Positions 5,317-5,825 of a stretch of 5,825 nucleotides of DNA are shown here, one piece after another. Positions within the stretch are counted from its first letter, which is position 1. Each line of letters begins with the position of its first letter. The position numbers were made by a program, and so were the translations under genes. The notes under the pieces were generated by a model. The model made no database searches and had not been told where the DNA came from. It saw only the letters and a list, made by a program, of their open reading frames with translations. This stretch comes from DATKCT01 sp035513055 (GTDB lineage: Bacteria; Verrucomicrobiota; Verrucomicrobiia; Verrucomicrobiales; DEV007): positions 1 through 5,825 of the forward strand of contig DATKCT010000183.1 of the NCBI GenBank assembly GCA_035513055.1, written 5' to 3'.

Positions 5317-5825
5317 TCACCGGATCCCCTCCGCGTCCAATATCGAGTCCTGCTCCGGGAGCGCCTCCGCTTCCGGAATCAGCCCGTCGACCTCCAACTC
5401 CATGTCGCCAGGGCCGCCAAACTCCAGATCAAAAGGGAGATCCAGCGGGATTCCGGAATCGCTCTCCAGCTCGAACATGCCTCCGGGATCAGACTCTTCT
5501 CCGTCTTCCCCAGCCTGGCCGTTCCCCGTATCTTCCGGCCCAAAAAGTTCCGCCTCCACGGCAATGGGTGGGGCCGCCAGAGATGGTGGTCCGCTCACCG
5601 GTCCCATCGGCATGCCCGGGCGGCTTGCGGAAAAATAAAACGCCATCCCTCCGACAAACAAGGCCCAGACCAACGCCATCGCGACCCCGAACCCAATCCC
5701 CACATAACCCAGGATCATCCCCGCCTTCGCCAGCGCGATGCCTCCCAATTTGCCCCCCGACCGGCCGATCTTGCCCTGCGCCAAATAACCAAAGACGACG
5801 GCCGGAACCGCGGGCAAGATAGCCA
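5317..5825 (-). CDS. DUF4190-like membrane protein with acidic tail, 3' part
   Basis: The last 168 codons of a gene whose start lies beyond the right edge. The first visible residues, 'AILPAVPAVVFGYLAQGKI' then 'GRSGGKLGGIALAKAGMILG', match the DUF4190 pattern: a hydrophobic helix, a short basic loop with a G-K-I-x-x-S-G type motif, then a second helix with 'AxxGxILGY'. A hydrophobic stretch runs on through 'VAMALVWALFVGGMAFYF', so the protein is anchored in the membrane by at least two helices. The last 80 residues are strikingly acidic, 25 Asp/Glu and a single Arg at the very end, and rich in Gly, Pro and Leu. I do not know a function for this tail. In related proteins the N-terminus often carries a zinc-ribbon or GYF domain, which cannot be checked here. 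There is no ATG within the window, and a TTG at 5817 would cut the first helix, so the gene is taken as 5'-incomplete. Confidence 0.7.
   Translation of the reverse strand, partial: AILPAVPAVVFGYLAQGKIGRSGGKLGGIALAKAGMILGYVGIGFGVAMALVWALFVGGMAFYFSASRPGMPMGPVSGPPSLAAPPIAVEAELFGPEDTGNGQAGEDGEESDPGGMFELESDSGIPLDLPFDLEFGGPGDMELEVDGLIPEAEALPEQDSILDAEGIR

Overview
The window is high-GC DNA with no rRNA, tRNA, IS element, CRISPR array or phage gene that I can see. Many genes are short or encode lipoproteins. They include a DUF4190-like membrane protein with an acidic tail, YD/Rhs repeat remnants and intergenic hairpin repeats. This combination suggests Verrucomicrobiota or a related PVC-group bacterium. 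That is a guess from the style of the proteins, not a demonstrated assignment.

Layout. (1) 1-80, minus strand: the first 27 residues of a ribbon-helix-helix antitoxin-like protein, cut by the window edge. (2) 193-1205, minus strand: the debris of a polymorphic-toxin (Rhs) locus. In transcription order it holds a truncated Rhs core (from about 1205), a frame break near 975-980, a 43-codon tail ending at 848, a small lipoprotein gene (851-399) whose ATG overlaps the tail's TGA as ATGA, and an orphan YD-repeat scrap (378-193). The lipoprotein gene is clearly AT-richer than the rest and sits where an immunity gene would be expected. (3) 1206-1345: a short spacer with two strong adjacent hairpins. 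(4) 1346-2884, minus strand: an intact exported PhoD-like metallophosphatase. (5) 2885-3131: a divergent promoter region. (6) 3132-4037, plus strand: an intact tandem-domain universal stress protein. (7) 4085-4705, minus strand: a convergent, unrecognised probable lipoprotein. (8) 4761 to about 5020: a family of imperfect hairpin repeats in the spacer. (9) 5188-5313, plus strand: a 41-codon lipoprotein gene. (10) 5317-5825, minus strand: the 3' part of a DUF4190-like membrane protein gene, running off the right edge.

How it works together. The phosphatase and the stress protein are ordinary housekeeping or accessory functions transcribed divergently, and nothing ties them to one pathway. The most interesting part is the Rhs region. 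It looks like a decayed contact-dependent toxin cassette that has kept a translationally coupled lipoprotein as its probable immunity partner, followed by an older Rhs scrap. Long reading frames antisense to phoD and the long N-terminal extension of the 4085-4705 gene are judged not to be real genes.
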